Positions 61,301 through 64,000 of a stretch of 64,000 nt of DNA are shown piece by piece. Position 1 is the first letter of the stretch, and each line of letters starts with the position of its first letter. The stretch is from Pleurotus ostreatus/Saccharomyces cerevisiae fusant (Eukaryota; Opisthokonta), in NCBI GenBank assembly GCA_024196135.1, contig JAMQCK010000012.1, positions 124,001-188,000 of the forward strand. The letters are read 5' to 3'. The position numbers and the translations under genes were made by a program. The notes beneath the pieces were generated by a model. The model was not told the origin of the DNA. It saw only the letters and a program-made list of their open reading frames with translations, and did no database searches.

Positions 61301-62366
61301 GATCTGAGCGCGGAGATGCTCGGCCAGAACGACGAGATGATCACCGAAGTAGGCTATCTATTCATGGACTTAGCGACGACGCATCTAACATCTCTCGCAG
61401 ATGCTCACCACCGTCAACCTCATCATCCACGTCGCCTGGCGCCTCGACTTCAACCTCGGCGTCACCGCCTTCGAGTCCTCCATCCGCGGCACGCGCGCTC
61501 TTGTCGACTTCGCCCGCGCTGCCCAACACCGCGACACCCTCCGCCTCCTCTTCACCTGCTCCGTCGCCTCCGCGCGCTCGTGGGATCCGCTCAGGCAGGG
61601 CCCCGTGCCCGAGGAGCTCATCGAGGACCCTGGTGTGTCCGTCCATGGAGGCGGGTACGGGCAGGGCAAGTACGTCGCGGAGCGCGTGCTGGCGGCCAGT
61701 GGGATCGCGTTCAGCTCGGTGAGGGTGGGCCAGATCAGTGGCGGGCCGCCGAGAGGGGCGTGGGCGACGACGGACTGGTTCCCGATTTTGGTGAAGACGA
61801 GCGTGGCGCTTGGCGCGCTGCCGGGGAGCGAGCAGGTGAGCCTAATTCGTACGAACGAGCGAATGATCTACATGCTGACTCGCTGTCGGAGGACGTTCCT
61901 TGGCTCTCCATGGACGCGGTTGCGGGGACCCTTCTCGACGCGGCGTTCTCCCGGACTCCCCTCTCTCCATCGCACAACGCCGTCCACCCGCGTCCAATTG
62001 CATGGTCCCAGATGATCAAGCACATCCAGCACTCGCTCAAGTTGGTCGTTCAGCGCGACATTCCGATCATCCCTTTCGCAGACTGGGTGTCCAAGCTGGA
62101 AGCGGCATCGACGCGCCCTAATGTGGATGTGCAGGAAGTGGTCAGTAGCGTGTCCAGCCCTTGGATCTCATCCGTGCTCACCCATACCTCAGCCCGGCGT
62201 CAAGCTCCTCGAGTTCTTCCGCGGCATGGACTCGGCGTACGGTCATGGCGAATTTGCGACGGACAAGATGCAGACCGTCAGCGAGACGCTGCGCCATGTG
62301 AAGTCACTGGACCAGCAGGACGCGGATGCCTGGGTCAAGTACTGGCGGGAGAGCGGGCTTCTGTAG
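58370..62366 (+). CDS. Adenylate-forming reductase AFR5 (NRPS-like, A-T-R)
   Basis: ATG at 58370 (MSPSSKTEFTYVPLEDNLSF); stop at the end, 62366 (KYWRESGLL). The intron positions I checked match those of AFR4, including 60739-60789 inside the carrier Ser codon. Motifs are SSGSTGFPK, GATEFG, PRTEKGT, FEQGFDSLN, TGTTGNLG, YGQGK and ATTDWFP. The catalytic-site strand reads FTCSVAS where AFR2 and AFR4 have FTSSVGS or FTSSVAS. One intron after ELIIP is longer than in the other copies (about 95 bp), and the acceptor before DVPWLSMDAVAG is purine-rich (cggag). It groups with AFR3 in the reductase start (PATVLLTGTTGNLG, AMLLKDDRV). Reaction as for the family: acid adenylation, thioester formation and NADPH-dependent release. 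Confidence 0.94.
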
Positions 62367-63000
62367 ACAATCTTGTATATCTAGAGTGAACGGATGCACC
62401 GAAGTGTAGACCCACTACCTTGAGTAAGAACTAATGACAAACTCTTTCTGTGTACTATTTGGTGGAACAGCATCGTTATTAGCAGTAAGGATGATACGCA
62501 TGTGTCGAACCTGCAGGTATCACGCATCAGCGAAGAGGGTGTGCTCCACAATCATAGCTCGAAGATCTCACCACCTCTACTCAATATGGCCACTTGAATG
62601 AGGCGAAAATGCACTAAACCTCTCCGAAGGAAACTTGAGCCTGAGGTTGAACGCAAAACGGCCGCCGTGACAGACCAGCCTGTCACAATCACGCGGCTGA
62701 CGCCCGCGTCATCTCCCTGCGAGCCCCGCCAAACCAGCGCCTCAGACAATAGATGGGACACCTCGAAAGGTTCGTTGTCAACATACATGCATTTCACTCA
62801 AGGATATCTACGTAGACACTACCTGTGTATCGGAGAAAGAAGGGGGCGAGTATGTCCTGCGTATAAGATAGACCAAGCGATCTGAAGAAAGACCCGTCGC
62901 GACCTTGATGTGGCAGAAGGAAGTACTTGAGGTAGATGTTATAGCTACTGCTGCGAGAAACGAAGAAACGCGACCGGCCTTGCCACCGTACGTAATGAGG

Positions 63001-63100
63001 AACATTGGGCAGTTTGCTTGGACATTGGGCAGTTTGCTTGAACATTGGGCAGTTTGCTTGAACATTGGGCAGTTTGCTTGAACATTGGGCAGTTCGCTTG
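63001..63100. repeat. 20-bp minisatellite, five copies
   Basis: Unit gaacattgggcagtttgctt, five head-to-tail copies with one or two changes. The period is not a multiple of three, so each frame cycles through the same peptide; not coding in origin. Confidence 0.95.
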
Positions 63101-63449
63101 CGCCCTGCGTACTTGCACCGTTCGGGCCATCGACGGTGCACGTCGCGACTTGCGGCGCACTTAGTCTTCAGACGGCCGGTGTTGTGCATCGAGGTCGTGT
63201 CATTGCCGCGCTTGTCCGGTGGCGGGGGATAACTTGGTTGGTGTCGGGCAGCTGAGGACGACTTCGCAGGCGGGAGCGATAACGAAACTTGTCGGCGATT
63301 CATTGTCGAGCCTTGCGTCGTGACGGACGTGCCCGGGAGCTTGATGGGCGTGCTCAGGAGCTTGAGGAGCGCTTCGGGGTCGGTCGCGCGGGGAAGGAGG
63401 AGCAGGTCAGGCCAGTGATGATCTTCTGTACGAATGCGTTGGGACTGAT

Positions 63450-64000
63450 TGCGGCGTGTCGATCAAGGAAAGTCTTGCAGTGCGTCGATCGGAGGCAGTC
63501 TTGCTGAGTCGGAGACGTGCTCGCGTCGAGTACGTGAAGTTGGGCTTGCAGCGGTGCGGGTGTATGCGTCATTGCAAGGGCTGGGCTCGGAGCATCTTGT
63601 CCGGCGATCCCGTGGTGGCCGTGTAGTGGGAAAGACGTTGATCGGGCAATGCGTCGGTTCGAGAAGTATGTTGCGTCCAGGGCGGGAGTACCGCGAAGTG
63701 CGTTTGCCGCAGGTTGGGTCCCGTTTGGTGGATGGACTTCGTCTTTGAGGCAAGAGGGTCGTCCGCCTTGCGTCCGCCGTTGCAAAGCCTGCGATCGGGC
63801 AGGGTGTCGTCCGTCTCGCAGCGAGCGCCATTGGTCTTGGATCGGAAGGTGTGCTTCGAAGACGACTGGAATCGTAGACCGAACAGCGCTCTCCGTGCGC
63901 GCGACATGGGTTCTGCGAAGCGAGTAAGATGACGAAGCTCCGTAGGGCGATCGTCGACGCACCTGGCGACACCTCAATCATACTTCTCGGCGGAACGTCC
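63450..64000 (-). repeat. Dispersed degenerate repeat, copy B (runs off the edge)
   Basis: Read on the minus strand it is collinear with copy A at 23936-24620. The start of the alignable part (ccgccgagaagta) is only about 10 bp from the window edge, so the element probably continues beyond. Confidence 0.65.

Larger units (their letters stand above)
62367..64000. other. Repeat-rich right end, no supported gene
   Basis: Downstream of AFR5. It contains a 20-bp minisatellite near 63001-63100 and copy B of the dispersed repeat running off the window edge. Open frames here arise from repeats and show no domain. Confidence 0.5.

Noticed and set aside
62794..63303. Open frame with repeated QTAQC/KLPNV peptide
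   Set aside because: Produced by the 20-bp minisatellite read in shifting frames.

Overview
The window looks like nuclear DNA of an intron-rich basidiomycete, most likely an Agaricomycete. The evidence is the many 48-60 bp introns with GT..AG ends, GC-rich exons, TATA boxes 40-130 bp upstream of starts, MYND-finger and C2H2-like genes of agaricomycete type, and a transposon gene of a family that is repeated in mushroom and polypore genomes. No rRNA, tRNA or CRISPR array was recognised.

The dominant content is five complete adenylate-forming reductases (NRPS-like, adenylation-thiolation-reductase), here called AFR1 to AFR5. AFR1 (9089-13053), AFR2 (25713-29652) and AFR3 (30831-34762) lie on the minus strand. 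AFR4 (53256-57219) and AFR5 (58370-62366) lie on the plus strand. Each has the same domain order, and where I compared them the same intron positions. Each should activate a carboxylic acid as the acyl-AMP, load it on a phosphopantetheine arm and release it as an aldehyde or alcohol. No polyketide synthase, condensation domain, P450 or dedicated transporter is visible between them, so the acid substrates would come from elsewhere.

Layout, left to right: a partial multi-pass membrane protein with an acidic tail (<1-2714, minus); a proline/serine-rich AT-hook protein with a repeat-interrupted C-terminal finger (4896-6762, minus); AFR1; a complete DNA transposon with 88-bp perfect terminal inverted repeats and an 8-bp target duplication (13565-18392); a large disordered protein ending in a C2H2-like finger (19211-22015, minus); a repeat-rich gap; AFR2 and AFR3; a small C2H2-like gene (35696-36520, minus). 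A core of ordinary cellular genes follows: an SH3/Ras-association polarity protein (37171-41359), an FSP1/AIF-like flavoprotein (41890-43607), two tandem MYND-finger paralogues (43967-45831, 46196-48113) and a SAMHD1-type HD phosphohydrolase (48699-51553, minus). Then come AFR4 and AFR5 and a repeat-rich right end.

The right-hand 40 kb is roughly symmetrical. Diverged copies of one repeat in opposite orientation lie outside AFR2 and AFR5 (about 23.94-24.6 kb and 63.45-64.0 kb), AFR2/AFR3 are transcribed leftward and AFR4/AFR5 rightward, and the cellular genes sit between. AFR2 and AFR4 are the closest pair. This points to family expansion by duplication and rearrangement rather than one conventional co-directional biosynthetic cluster.
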